DNA from: Paraburkholderia kirstenboschensis
Lineage (GTDB): Bacteria > Pseudomonadota > Gammaproteobacteria > Burkholderiales > Burkholderiaceae
DNA: 64,000 nt
NCBI RefSeq assembly: GCF_904848585.1
Contig: NZ_CAJHCR010000004.1
Coordinates: 124,001-188,000, forward strand
Direction: 5' to 3'
Shown: positions 28,041 to 37,500 of the stretch, one piece after another
How the letters are laid out: every line of letters begins with the position of its first letter
Numbering within the stretch: position 1 is the stretch's first letter
Translations under genes and position numbers: made by a program
The notes under the pieces: model-generated
Database searches by the model: none
What the model saw: the letters and a program-made list of their open reading frames with translations, nothing else
Told to the model about the DNA's origin: nothing

Positions 28041-28559
28041 TCAGGCACGTTGCTTCACCGCCAGCCGATCGACGGGCGGCTGCCCGTCGTCAGCGGTGAC
28101 ATCGCCGGTTGTTTCCGCGCCGTTCGCCGCGGACACCACTTCGCCAATCCTCGCCTCGAGCATTTTCAGCGCGCCGGACAGCGCGCTCATAGCGTCGTCC
28201 GGCAGCGCGGCCATTGTGTCGTGAAGAAAAGCGTTGCGGCGCGGCAGGCTCGCTTCGGTTGCGGACAAGCCCGCTTCGGTCAGGCGTACATTGGTCACGC
28301 GGTTATCGCGCGAGTCCATGCTGCGCGCTATCCAGCCCAATCCTTCGAGCGCTTTCAACTGGCGGGTCAATGCGCCGGGATCGACCCGCAAGCGTTCGAC
28401 AAGCCGCTTCTGCGACGATTCGCCCGCCTGCTCATGCAGCGCGAGCATGATGCGCCAGCGCGGCAGCGGGTGGCCGACTTGCGCCTCGAACGCCGACATG
28501 AACGCACGGTAAGTGCGGCCGAATTGCTGCATGACGGCTATGCGGTCCTGTTCTTCCAT
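28041..28559 (-). CDS. MarR-family regulator
   Basis: A 172-residue winged-helix protein. The recognition region reads SSQKRLVERLRVDPGALTRQ and the wing contains MDSRDNRVTNVRLTEAG, both classic MarR. The C-terminal 25 residues are charged and probably disordered. It follows the 14-helix MFS gene by 29 bases in the same operon, so it is expected to repress the transporter (and itself) until a drug-like ligand binds. The likely operator is at 30202-30213. Confidence 0.9.
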   Translation of the reverse strand: MEEQDRIAVMQQFGRTYRAFMSAFEAQVGHPLPRWRIMLALHEQAGESSQKRLVERLRVDPGALTRQLKALEGLGWIARSMDSRDNRVTNVRLTEAGLSATEASLPRRNAFLHDTMAALPDDAMSALSGALKMLEARIGEVVSAANGAETTGDVTADDGQPPVDRLAVKQRA

Positions 28560-28588
28560 GATGGTTCAGTAAAACTCAAAATCTAGAA

Positions 28589-30184
28589 TCAGTCGGCGTG
28601 AATAACCGGTTCGAGCTTACGCTGAAGCTTGATCGGCGGAACACGGCGGCTTTGCCATACCGACACCACGGCGATGATTGCCGCCATGGCCAGACCTAAA
28701 TGAATCGCGGCTACGAGCGTTTCGCGCGCGCTTTCCAGAAGCACGGCGCCGTTATGTCCAGCTTGTGCGAGCTCGCTGAGCACGCGTGCTTGTGCTTCGT
28801 GGTTGATCAGAATCTGCGGATCGCCCAGGTCCGTGAACCATTGCGATGCGCGCTCGTTGTCAAGCGCACTGCGCACGCCGCTCGCGTACATATGGCTGAC
28901 CAGCGTTCCGGTGAGCGCCGTGCCGATCATGCCGCCAATCATCCGCAGCGATTGCAGCAGCGCCGTTGCGATGCCGAGATGCTCGCGACCGGCCGTCTGC
29001 TGCGCGAAGATCGTCAGGTTCGGCATAACGAAACCGAGGCCGAGTCCACCGAGCACCATGAACGACATGAGTAGCCACTGCGGCATGGAGCGCGTTGCGA
29101 CGACCACGCCCAGACACGCGAGCGCGAGCAGCGCGAAGCCGACGTACAGCATCAGGTTCGGATTGCGCACGCGCGAAATGACGCGTCCGTTGGCAATACT
29201 GCCGATCGTAATGAACACGACGAGTGGCGTGATGACGAGGCCCGCTTCCTTCGGCGACATGCCAAAGCCGCCCTGGAACAGCAGCGGCGCGTAAAAGAGC
29301 AGCGAGAACATCGTGAAGCCGCCGAGCACCGCCAGTGTAAAGAGCGCTGCGAGACTTGGATTGCGGAACATGTCGACGGGAAGGATTGCCGTAGGGCAGC
29401 GTTTCTCCCATTGCCACAACGCATACGCCGAGACGACGCTCAGCACGAGCAACGCGCACGCGCTCAATGTGAGCCCATGCTTCGGCACCAATTCGACGAA
29501 CAGTTGCAGCGAGCCGAGCGCAACCGCGATCAGCGCGGCGCCGGGCCAGTCGAGCCGCATCTTGCCTTCGTGCTCCACATGTCGCAGATGCGGCAGAAAG
29601 CGCCAGACGAAGAACAGAGACAGCAAGCCGACCGGCAGATTCACGTAAAAGACCGAGCGCCAGCCGTAGTACTGCGTCAGAAAGCCACCGAGCGATGGAC
29701 CGACAGCATTGGCGATGCCGAATGCCGAACTCATCAACACCTGCCAGCGCAGACGCACGACGGAGTCCGGAAAAAGATCGGCAATACAGGCAAACGCGGT
29801 GCCGACCAGCATGCCGCCGCCGATGCCCTGCAAGCCGCGCGCGAGCACGAGAAACAGCATGTTGTTCGCGACGCCGCACAACACGGACGCGCCGGTGAAC
29901 ACGACAATCGACGCGATCACGAACGGCTTGCGTCCGTAATAGTCGCCGAGGCGCCCGAAAATCGGCACGGTGATCACCGAAGTGAGCAGATACGACGTCG
30001 CCACCCACGCGTAAAGCTCGAAACCCTTGAGTTCGGCGACGATAGTAGGCAGCGCGGTGCCGACCACCGTTTGGTCGAGCGCGACCAGCATGGTGACAAA
30101 CGAGATGCCGAGCATCGCCAGAAGCGATTCCCGGAACGGTAAGACTTGCCCACTCGAATGGTGGGCCGCGGTGTGGACAGCCAT
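28589..30184 (-). CDS. MFS multidrug efflux transporter, DHA2 (14-helix) family
   Basis: A 531-residue drug:proton antiporter of the EmrB/QacA type. Motifs are the first-helix LDQTVVGTALPTIVAEL (motif D1), the loop 2-3 motif A GRLGDYYGRKP and motif C-like GPSLGGFLTQYYGWRSVFY. About 14 hydrophobic segments can be counted. It is transcribed first in an operon with the MarR gene. No periplasmic adaptor or outer-membrane factor lies next to it, so it may act alone at the inner membrane. Confidence 0.92.
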   Translation of the reverse strand: MAVHTAAHHSSGQVLPFRESLLAMLGISFVTMLVALDQTVVGTALPTIVAELKGFELYAWVATSYLLTSVITVPIFGRLGDYYGRKPFVIASIVVFTGASVLCGVANNMLFLVLARGLQGIGGGMLVGTAFACIADLFPDSVVRLRWQVLMSSAFGIANAVGPSLGGFLTQYYGWRSVFYVNLPVGLLSLFFVWRFLPHLRHVEHEGKMRLDWPGAALIAVALGSLQLFVELVPKHGLTLSACALLVLSVVSAYALWQWEKRCPTAILPVDMFRNPSLAALFTLAVLGGFTMFSLLFYAPLLFQGGFGMSPKEAGLVITPLVVFITIGSIANGRVISRVRNPNLMLYVGFALLALACLGVVVATRSMPQWLLMSFMVLGGLGLGFVMPNLTIFAQQTAGREHLGIATALLQSLRMIGGMIGTALTGTLVSHMYASGVRSALDNERASQWFTDLGDPQILINHEAQARVLSELAQAGHNGAVLLESARETLVAAIHLGLAMAAIIAVVSVWQSRRVPPIKLQRKLEPVIHAD

Positions 30185-30201
30185 TTTTGATAGAGCAACA
30201 G

Positions 30202-30229
30202 TTGACTCGTCAAATGATTGGGAATCATA
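30202..30229 (-). promoter_or_regulatory. Promoter -10 and MarR-type operator before the efflux gene
   Basis: TTGAC-TC-GTCAA at 30202-30213 is a perfect 12-bp dyad 18 bases before the MFS start codon. On the minus strand TATGAT (30229-30224) lies just upstream as a plausible -10 box, so a protein on the dyad would block the start of transcription. This fits autorepression by the MarR protein. Confidence 0.55.
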
Positions 30230-30322
30230 CCATGCGTTCGCGCTCTAAGCAGGACGTTCGGGCGCGCCAGACGGCGCGCAGAATCCGCTGAAAACGCACA
30301 TTAAACGACGCTAGGGAGGCAC

Positions 30323-31165
30323 ATGGAGCCGAGTTCGCTCGCAACACAATCGCTGTCCGAAGAGGACCTCAGAGCGCTGCGGCGCGCGAAACACGAATTG
30401 GAAAGTCCCGCGCTGGCAATGAAACTGGCGAGCATCGTCGGCGCGCCGCTGGAGAAATTGATTTCGCGTATGCCGGCGTTCGCAAATGAAAAGGTCACGG
30501 ACGCGACCGAGCTGGCGTTGCGCAAATGTCTGTCCATTGCGCTGCGCACGCTTGGCCGGCGCGACAGCGCGTCGCCCTTGCTTGCGCCGGAGAAGCCGAG
30601 CAACCTGCTGCACAAGTTCGCGGTGGCCACGACCGGCGCAGCCGGCGGCGCATTCGGCCTCTTTGCGCTGCCCGTCGAGTTGCCCGTGACCACCACGCTC
30701 ATGTTCCGCTCGATCTGCGATATTGCCCGCAGCGAGGGCGAGGATCTGACGGCGGTCGACACCCAACTCCAATGTCTGACAGTGCTGGGCATGGGCGGCA
30801 CATCGGCCGCAGACGACGACGCCGACTTCGGCTACTTCATCATGCGCGGCGCGCTGGCGCAGGCGGTGTCGAAAGCGTCGTCGGAAATGGCGACGAAGGG
30901 ATTCACCGCACACGGCTCGGCTGCCTTGCTGCGCCTGCTGCATTCGATCGCCGCGCGCTTCTCGGTGCAGGTGAGCGAACAGATCGCCGCGAAGTCCATT
31001 CCGGCGATCGGCGCCGTGCTCGGCGCGATGGTCAACACCGTGTTTATCGACCACTTCCAGCAGGTCGCGCACGGCCATTTCACCGTGCGGCGGCTCGAGC
31101 GGCAGTACGGCGAGCAGACGGTAAAGGCCGCCTATCAGACTATCGACGTCGCTCTGGATACCTGA
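30323..31165 (+). CDS. EcsC-family protein (280 aa)
   Basis: The EcsC family is recognised by ALAMKLASIVGAPLEKLI, the central VELPVTTTLMFRSICDIAR segment and FIDHFQQVAHGHFTVRRLER near the C terminus. Two glycine/alanine-rich hydrophobic stretches (FAVATTGAAGGAFGLFALPV and KSIPAIGAVLGAMVNTVFI) may associate with membrane. Members are linked to ABC transporter regulation or secretion in Bacillus, but the biochemical role is unknown. GGGAGG precedes the ATG. The last 31 bases overlap the convergent esterase gene. Confidence 0.87.
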   Translation: MEPSSLATQSLSEEDLRALRRAKHELESPALAMKLASIVGAPLEKLISRMPAFANEKVTDATELALRKCLSIALRTLGRRDSASPLLAPEKPSNLLHKFAVATTGAAGGAFGLFALPVELPVTTTLMFRSICDIARSEGEDLTAVDTQLQCLTVLGMGGTSAADDDADFGYFIMRGALAQAVSKASSEMATKGFTAHGSAALLRLLHSIAARFSVQVSEQIAAKSIPAIGAVLGAMVNTVFIDHFQQVAHGHFTVRRLERQYGEQTVKAAYQTIDVALDT

Positions 31166-32097
31166 GCGGCATTGGCCGCGCGGCTCGTCACGCGCCCGAC
31201 GAAGGCGGCGGCGCGATCGAGCGCACGGTTCGCCTCGGGGATGAACGGCGCGAAGATCGGCCACACATGCGGCATCTTCTCCCACACCTCCAGTTCACAA
31301 TCGACGCCTGCCGCGCGCGCGTTCGCCGCCACGCGCCGCGAATCGTCGAGCAGAACCTCGGTGCTGCCCGCCATCATGAAAAGCGGCGGCAAGCCGCGCA
31401 GGTCCGCATAAAACGGCGACGCATACGGATGCGTGGCCGGCATATCGCCTAGATAGACTTTTGCTGCTTTGGCGATTGCGGGGCCGCTAAACATTGGATC
31501 GGCGCCGTCGTTGTCGACAATGCTGGCGCCCGTTGCTGCCAGGTCGGTCCACGGCGAGAACAGCACGGCGCCTGCGGGCAGCGGATCGCCCGCGTCGCGC
31601 AGCGCGACCAAAGTAGCGAGTGCAAGACCGCCGCCGGCTGAATCGCCGGCGATCACGACCGATTCGGGCTTCGTGCCTTCAGCGATCAAGTGACGATAAG
31701 CAGCAGTTGCATCGTCGAGTGCGGCCGGAAAGCGATGTTCAGGCGCGAGGCGGTAGTCGAGCGAAAAGACCGGCGCGTTCGCGCGCGTTGCGAGACCGAA
31801 GACAATCGAGCGATGGCTGCGCGGCGAGCAGAAGTAATAGCCGCCGCCGTGGCAATACAGCACCGTGGGTCGCGCGCCGGTTGCCGGTTCACCCGAGCGC
31901 TCGATCCATTCGCCGCGCAGGGGTTTGCCGTCCGCGCCGTCCAGTTCTCGCAGACGCCAGCCACGCGGCACATCGGGCGACCAGGCTCGCTTCGCCGTCA
32001 ATGCGCGCGCTTTCTCGACATCGATATGCGGCTTCAGGGTTTGAGGGCGAAACTGCCTGCGCAAAAACCAGCACGCGAGTGCGCTTTGCCAACTCAT
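31135..32097 (-). CDS. Alpha/beta hydrolase, hormone-sensitive-lipase family esterase
   Basis: A 320-residue esterase. The oxyanion motif HGGGYYFCS and nucleophile motif GDSAGGGLAL define the HSL group; the acid is probably in LLDDSRR and the histidine in MPHVWPIF. It should hydrolyse short-chain esters in the cytoplasm. AGGAGG lies eight bases before ATG 32097. The 3' end overlaps the EcsC gene, which is read from the other strand. No pathway partner is adjacent. Confidence 0.9.
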   Translation of the reverse strand: MSWQSALACWFLRRQFRPQTLKPHIDVEKARALTAKRAWSPDVPRGWRLRELDGADGKPLRGEWIERSGEPATGARPTVLYCHGGGYYFCSPRSHRSIVFGLATRANAPVFSLDYRLAPEHRFPAALDDATAAYRHLIAEGTKPESVVIAGDSAGGGLALATLVALRDAGDPLPAGAVLFSPWTDLAATGASIVDNDGADPMFSGPAIAKAAKVYLGDMPATHPYASPFYADLRGLPPLFMMAGSTEVLLDDSRRVAANARAAGVDCELEVWEKMPHVWPIFAPFIPEANRALDRAAAFVGRVTSRAANAAQVSRATSIV

Positions 32098-32229
32098 TGG
32101 GACATCCTCCTTGGAAAATGTCCCATCATGGTACGTGCGTTGGCCGCCACGCCGGTGGACGGCGGCTTCTAATCTTGCTAAAGATCGCGGCAACGCGTTG
32201 GCGAGGCGCCGCTTGAGGGATCTTCTTGC

Positions 32230-32664
32230 CTAGTTCGCGGGCATGACTTGCCCACGAATCTCACCCGTGGGGTTTTGCGCGGTGTGAATGTTGAAGTACC
32301 ACTGGCCCGCCATCAGATCGGTTACCTGCTGTTCGGTGAGAGCAGCAGACCCTTTCATTGGACTTGCGAGCGCGCTTTTGTCGATCGGCACCTGTACCTT
32401 GGCATTTTGTCCGACCGGCGCCGGCCCGTGAAAATGCGCGGCAGTCACGGGGCCGCTGAGGCCCTCGTAGCTCACGGTCCATTGCAGGGATTTCGTCGAC
32501 GTGTCGAACGTTGCGTTCAGCGTGCCATGCCCGTGACTTACACGAGGCGGCACTTCGCTGGAAGGCTCCAAAGCCGCTTTCAACGCGACGGTGTCCGCGA
32601 ACGCGACACCCGCCGTTACGGCCCACAACGCCACAATCAGGTTGAGTTTTTTTAGCGTAATCAT
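32230..32664 (-). CDS. Secreted CHRD-domain protein
   Basis: A 144-residue protein with a Sec signal peptide (LNLIVALWAVTAGVAFA, cut near residue 23) and one CHRD domain filling the rest: ALEPSSEVPPRVSHGHGTLN, SGPVTAAHFHGPAPVGQN and the closing QWYFNIHTAQNPTGEIRG. CHRD domains occur in chordin and in many bacterial exported proteins; the HFHGPA and NIHT histidines may bind metal. Its role in the periplasm is unknown. GGAGAAG precedes the ATG. Confidence 0.87.
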   Translation of the reverse strand: MITLKKLNLIVALWAVTAGVAFADTVALKAALEPSSEVPPRVSHGHGTLNATFDTSTKSLQWTVSYEGLSGPVTAAHFHGPAPVGQNAKVQVPIDKSALASPMKGSAALTEQQVTDLMAGQWYFNIHTAQNPTGEIRGQVMPAN

Positions 32665-32865
32665 GGTCTTCTCCGACTAGATGCGCCGCCGCGCCGACAC
32701 CTCGGTCACGCGCGAAGCCATCACATACTAGTGCAAATCTTCGAATGACGCCTGTAGCGAAGGGCGCGTCGGTCTGCGGTCCAAACCGCGCCGTTGATTC
32801 GCTTGTAACGATTTTCCGAACAATTATTTGCAGATTCTGCACTGAATCATCTGCGTTAACCCGAG

Positions 32866-32947
32866 TATGCTTTGGCCTCGCGAGAAGTGACTCCTTCATC
32901 GAGGGATGTCTCCAAATCTTTAACGCGGCTTCGGCCGCGTTTTTTTT
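32866..32947 (+). ncRNA. Candidate small RNA ending in an orphan terminator
   Basis: A perfect plus-strand terminator (32922-32947) has no plus-strand gene before it: the nearest, EcsC, ends at 31165, with two minus-strand genes between. A TATGCT -10-like box lies at 32866-32871 with a poor -35. Transcription from about 32877 would give a 70-base RNA with a 5' stem (CCTCG 32876-32880 with CGAGG 32900-32904), a single-stranded middle and a terminator hairpin with a long U tail, the layout of an Hfq-type small RNA. The 352-bp gap 32665-33016 holds nothing else recognisable. Confidence 0.4.
32922..32947 (+). terminator. Intrinsic terminator, plus strand
   Basis: AACGCGGC (32922-32929), TTCG loop, GCCGCGTT (32934-32941), followed by T through 32947. 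Read on the minus strand the stem is followed by AAAGA, so it does not serve the kinase gene at 33017. Confidence 0.9.
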
Positions 32948-33016
32948 CGCCCGTTGATTGCAGTGTGGTTGCCGGCAATACTGTCTTGCCGGTGGGTCCC
33001 CCGAATGGCGGCGCGC

Positions 33017-36000
33017 TCAGGCCAGCAATGCCGCCTGGTGCTCGATGCCGTCAAGCATGGCATTGCACTTGTCGATCAGCGCGAGTCCGTCATTACGCAC
33101 GCGCTCAGGTGCGCTCGAGATATCGCGGCGATATTCGTCGAGCGCGCTGATGAGCGGCGGGTATTGCAGCACGCTCGCCGCGCCCGCGACCCGGTGAAGC
33201 CACTCGCGCACGCGCACGGTGTCCGCGTCCTCCAGCAACGGCGACAGTGACTGAATGTCTTCGCGCACGGAAGAAACAAACGAATCGAGCAACGCCTTGA
33301 CCGTCGATTCGCTGCCCCACAATTGCGTCATTTGATTGAGGTCGACCGGAACGAAGGCCGAGCCGCCCGCTGCCGACGAGTCTGTCGCCTCCTCGATATC
33401 AGCGTTATCGGCGGGTGCCGCCTGCCAGGCACTGTCAGTGCCGAACCAGCGGCTCAGATATTCACGCAACGTAGCGAGGCGCGTCGGCTTGACGAGATTG
33501 TCGTCCATGCCCGCCTCGCGGCAGAGGCTCAGGTCTTCGGGCGCCGTGTTGGCGGTGATGCCCAGAATCGGCAGACGGTGCGAGCCACCCTGCTCGCGCT
33601 CACGCTCCCGGATGCGCCGCGTCAGTTCATAGCCCGATACGTTGGGCATATGACAGTCCGTAATCAGACATCCGTAACTGGTGTGTTCGAGCGCGGCGAG
33701 CGCTTCGGCACCGTCGTTCGCGACGTCGCACGCGAAACCGAGCAGCGCCAGTTGATGGCGAATGAGTTCCTGATTCACCGGATGATCTTCAGCGACGAGA
33801 ATCAGGCGTCCGCTCGCGATCGCCCGCTCGCGGTCCGGCGGCGCGGTGATGCCTTCATGCATGCGCGGCACGCCAACCGACGGCGCCGGCACCGACTGAA
33901 GGCCCGTCATGGCGGCAGCGCACGCCGCACCGAGCCCGCGCCACGATATCGGGTTGATGCTCAGGCGAACGTTGTCATCAAGAATGCGGTAGCCCGTGGG
34001 CTTTGGCTTTTCCGTGAGGGATATCACGCGCAGTTTGCATCTGACGTTGGCAGGCAGCACCACGTCCTCGCTCACGAACAGCAGATCCACGCTGCTTAGA
34101 GCGACGCGGCAACGCAACTGCGCAAAGTCGGCTGGAACCCGGCGCAGATCCAGTCCCAATGCCTTTCCGAAGTCGACGAGAGCCTGACCGACTCGCGCGT
34201 CGTTGGTCGCCACGAGACAGCGCTTGCCGCGCAAGCCGCTCACCGAGTAACGCTGTGTCTCGACGGGCATGCTGAGCCGCACCGTCATGCGCGTGCCGCG
34301 GTTGAGTTCGCTGTCTAGCGTGAGCGAACCGTTCATCAGTTCGATCAGCTTGCGGCAGATGGTCAGGCCAAGGCCCGTGCCGCCGAAGCGGCGCGTGGTG
34401 GACGACTCCGCCTGCACGAACGGCTCGAACAGTTTTGCCTGCACGTCCGCCGCTATGCCGATACCGGTGTCCTCGACGACCATCTCGATTGTCTGAAGGT
34501 CGCCCGTTTGCGCGAGCACCGCCACGCTCACGTCCACCTGACCTTCGGGAGTGAACTTGATTGCGTTGCCGAGCAGATTGAACAGGATCTGACGCAATCT
34601 CACGCTGTCGCCTCGTAGCGTGGCCGCTACGTCCGACGCAATATTCACCCTCACTTTCAGGCCCTTCTCGTGCGCTCTGCCCGCGAGCAAGCCCACGGCG
34701 TTGTCGACCAGTTCGCGCAGGTCGATGGGCTCTGCTTCGATGGTCAACCGTCCCGCGTCGATTTTCGAGTAATCGAGTAAGTCGTCGAGAATCTGCAGTA
34801 GCGCGCCCGCCGACTCGTGGATCATGCCGAGCATCTCGCCCTGGTCCGCGTTGAGCGGCGTGCGCTCGAGCACTTCGACCAGCCCGAGTACACCGTTCAT
34901 AGGCGTGCGGATTTCGTGGCTCATCATTGCGAAGAAGTCGTCTTTCGCACGCGACGCTGCTTCAGCCGCATCGCGCGCGCGGGCCAGCTCCTCGGCGCGC
35001 GCGTGTTCGATGCTCGCGTCGACCCAGTAGCCGCTCCAAACGACGCTTGCGTCAGCCTCGCGACGCGGCACCAGTTCCGCTCGCGCCCACTTGACCTCCG
35101 CATCGCAGCGCATGCGGAATTCGATCAGCACCGGCGTTTCAAGACGAGCCGAGCGCTCGAGCTCGGCAATCACGAACGAACGGTCTTGCTCGTGGATACG
35201 GTCGAAGTCCACACGATCGCGGCTGCCCGCCACCCCGTTGCCGCGTCCAAGCAGAAGTTTGGTGTCCCCACCGATGTAAGGGAACGAATAAGCACCGCCT
35301 GACGTGCGGCGCAACTGGAACACGACTGCCGGCAAGGAACGCGTGACGTCGAAGAGCCGCCGCTCCGTGTCGCGCGCGCGCATTTCCGCGCGGCGTATGT
35401 TGGTGATATCGACCATGGTGCCGAGTACGCAGACCGGCTCGCCGTCGTTGCCGCGGCAGATGCTCGTCCAGAAGAGACCGTGCCGCAGATCTCCGGCGCT
35501 GGACTCGAACTGCAGCTCGACCTGGGCCATGTCCCCGCCTTGCAGCAGGTCGCGGGTCATATCGGCGAGCACCCGGCTGTTGGCCTCGCCCCATGTCTGG
35601 ACCTCCATCGTGCTGCGTCCGATAACCGCCTCGCGGCTTAGCCCGCACGCTCGCTCGTAGGCGCCGTTCACTGCGATGTAGCGGCCCTGCAGATCCTGGG
35701 CAACGAGCGGATAGGGAACCATCTTCATCATGGTTTCCTGGAAATTCAACTGCAGCGCCAGCTCGCGCTCGGTCTCCTTGCGGCGCCTGACTTCGCGTTG
35801 CAAAAGGAGATAGGCGCGCAGGGTAACGAGCAGCACGACGGCGATGCCGATCAGCACAGGTAACAGGCGCACTGCGGAAACGCTCCACGTACCGCCCGCC
35901 GGCGTGTCGCCGGTCACCCATTTTTGCCGGATGCGCTGCTTTTCCGCTGGCGGCATTGCTAGCAACGCGCGGTCGATCAGGTCGGCGAGCGGACTCAGGT

Positions 36001-37492
36001 CCGGACGTACGGCGAAATCGAGTGCGTCGGATTTGCCCACGGTGCCGACTACCTTCAGCACGCCTGCGTATTGCCGCTTGAGCACGATGTCGACGGCGGC
36101 CACGTTTTCCACAACGACGTCTGCTTCGCCGGAAGCAACCATGCGCAGCGCCTCGTCAAGGCTTGACGCAATGGCCAGATGATCTTTCGGAATACGCTCG
36201 AATGTGAGCGGGTCGACCCCGACAACGTGCGAGGACACCACAATGCGCCGCGCGGCGAAATCGTTGAGCGAACGGGCGGCCGGCTCGTCGTCGCGACCCA
36301 CCATTACCAACGGATAGCTCTCGTACGCACGGGTGTGGCGTGCCTTCAGAAGGCGTGGGTCGTTACTCGAGCCCGTGGTGAGAATCGCGAGTTCACCGCG
36401 CTGGAACGCGTCGATCGCGGACGGCCAGTCGGGCTGCCGCGCGCGGTTGAACACGAGACCAAGCGTGCGGCTCAGGTAGGCAAGATAGTCGGCGGTCACG
36501 CCGGCCGGACGCCCGGAAGCGTCGACATAGCTGAAAGGCGGCCAGTGGCTGTCGAAGCCCACCTGCAACGGCGGAAGCGAACGTAGCCAGGCTTGTTCCT
36601 GCTGCGTCAGTTCGAGACGGGATGTGGTGGGCTCCGGCTTTGCATCGAAATTGCCGGAGAGCCAGCGAACACGAATTGCCGTGTCGTCGGCCTGGTTGAT
36701 CGAGGCTAACGCGCGATCCAGCCGGTCGCGCAAGGCAACCTGACTGCGCGGCAGGCCAAAGCGCAGTTCAGCGGAGCGAGTGCTTTCCTCAAATGCGACG
36801 CGCAGGTTGCGGAACTCTTCCGTTGCGAGCGCATATTCGACGACCGGAGTGAAACCCATATAGGCGTCCGCGTCGCCATGGGCGACGGCAGCGAGCGCCG
36901 CGTGCGTAGATGTGAAAACGCTGATCCGGGCGCGCGGGAAGCGCTCGCGCAACGAGCGCTCGAGCGCAAAGCCTTTCTCTATGGCAATGGACGCCGCCGC
37001 AAGGCGCGTGGGACCTTCGTACATGTCGCCGTCCCTGCGAACGACCGTTGAGGTTGACGCACGAAAATACGGCGCGGTGAAACTGACACAACGTTCGCGC
37101 TCCGGCGTGCGTGCGAGACTCATCAACAGATCGACGTTGCCCGCGCATGCGGCGGCGAGAAGCTGCGGCATGTCGGGATATGCCTTCGCCTCGATCACAA
37201 CACTCGGCCCGACCAGTGCGCGCAAATAGTCGACGCTCAGGCCTGTGAGTTGCCCGTTTTGCAGCGAGTCGAACGGCAACCAGCTATCCGCGAGTACGCC
37301 GACGGTCAGCTTCTGCGGAAAGGCACCAACGACGCGACCGGAGCCAGATTCCACGAACGGCTGCCCGATAGCCGCCACTTGAGTCGCGACAAAGAGGGAT
37401 AGCCCCGCCAGCACCCATATCGACAAGCGCCGCAGCACGCGCGCTACCGTAGCGCGTTGGAACCATGTGGCAAAGAAAGAGAAGAGCGGCAC
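33017..37492 (-). CDS. BvgS-like hybrid sensor kinase with two periplasmic Venus-flytrap domains
   Basis: A 1491-residue phosphorelay kinase. Order: signal-anchor; SBP-type flytrap 1 (about 60-285) and 2 (about 311-535); membrane helix (about 540-560); two PAS domains (about 585-835); HisKA with the phospho-histidine in HEIRTP (His859); HATPase (about 970-1075); a degenerate receiver (about 1085-1200); a full receiver with Asp1279 in LITDCHMPN; and a C-terminal Hpt domain with His1433 in WLHRVAGA. This is the BvgS/EvgS plan with an added pseudo-receiver. The start is probably GTG 37492, 8 bases after the aqpZ stop; no ATG is available. Its partners are likely the three regulators at 38486-40739. 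Confidence 0.9.
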   Translation of the reverse strand: MPLFSFFATWFQRATVARVLRRLSIWVLAGLSLFVATQVAAIGQPFVESGSGRVVGAFPQKLTVGVLADSWLPFDSLQNGQLTGLSVDYLRALVGPSVVIEAKAYPDMPQLLAAACAGNVDLLMSLARTPERERCVSFTAPYFRASTSTVVRRDGDMYEGPTRLAAASIAIEKGFALERSLRERFPRARISVFTSTHAALAAVAHGDADAYMGFTPVVEYALATEEFRNLRVAFEESTRSAELRFGLPRSQVALRDRLDRALASINQADDTAIRVRWLSGNFDAKPEPTTSRLELTQQEQAWLRSLPPLQVGFDSHWPPFSYVDASGRPAGVTADYLAYLSRTLGLVFNRARQPDWPSAIDAFQRGELAILTTGSSNDPRLLKARHTRAYESYPLVMVGRDDEPAARSLNDFAARRIVVSSHVVGVDPLTFERIPKDHLAIASSLDEALRMVASGEADVVVENVAAVDIVLKRQYAGVLKVVGTVGKSDALDFAVRPDLSPLADLIDRALLAMPPAEKQRIRQKWVTGDTPAGGTWSVSAVRLLPVLIGIAVVLLVTLRAYLLLQREVRRRKETERELALQLNFQETMMKMVPYPLVAQDLQGRYIAVNGAYERACGLSREAVIGRSTMEVQTWGEANSRVLADMTRDLLQGGDMAQVELQFESSAGDLRHGLFWTSICRGNDGEPVCVLGTMVDITNIRRAEMRARDTERRLFDVTRSLPAVVFQLRRTSGGAYSFPYIGGDTKLLLGRGNGVAGSRDRVDFDRIHEQDRSFVIAELERSARLETPVLIEFRMRCDAEVKWARAELVPRREADASVVWSGYWVDASIEHARAEELARARDAAEAASRAKDDFFAMMSHEIRTPMNGVLGLVEVLERTPLNADQGEMLGMIHESAGALLQILDDLLDYSKIDAGRLTIEAEPIDLRELVDNAVGLLAGRAHEKGLKVRVNIASDVAATLRGDSVRLRQILFNLLGNAIKFTPEGQVDVSVAVLAQTGDLQTIEMVVEDTGIGIAADVQAKLFEPFVQAESSTTRRFGGTGLGLTICRKLIELMNGSLTLDSELNRGTRMTVRLSMPVETQRYSVSGLRGKRCLVATNDARVGQALVDFGKALGLDLRRVPADFAQLRCRVALSSVDLLFVSEDVVLPANVRCKLRVISLTEKPKPTGYRILDDNVRLSINPISWRGLGAACAAAMTGLQSVPAPSVGVPRMHEGITAPPDRERAIASGRLILVAEDHPVNQELIRHQLALLGFACDVANDGAEALAALEHTSYGCLITDCHMPNVSGYELTRRIREREREQGGSHRLPILGITANTAPEDLSLCREAGMDDNLVKPTRLATLREYLSRWFGTDSAWQAAPADNADIEEATDSSAAGGSAFVPVDLNQMTQLWGSESTVKALLDSFVSSVREDIQSLSPLLEDADTVRVREWLHRVAGAASVLQYPPLISALDEYRRDISSAPERVRNDGLALIDKCNAMLDGIEHQAALLA

Positions 37493-37500
37493 GGCACAGC

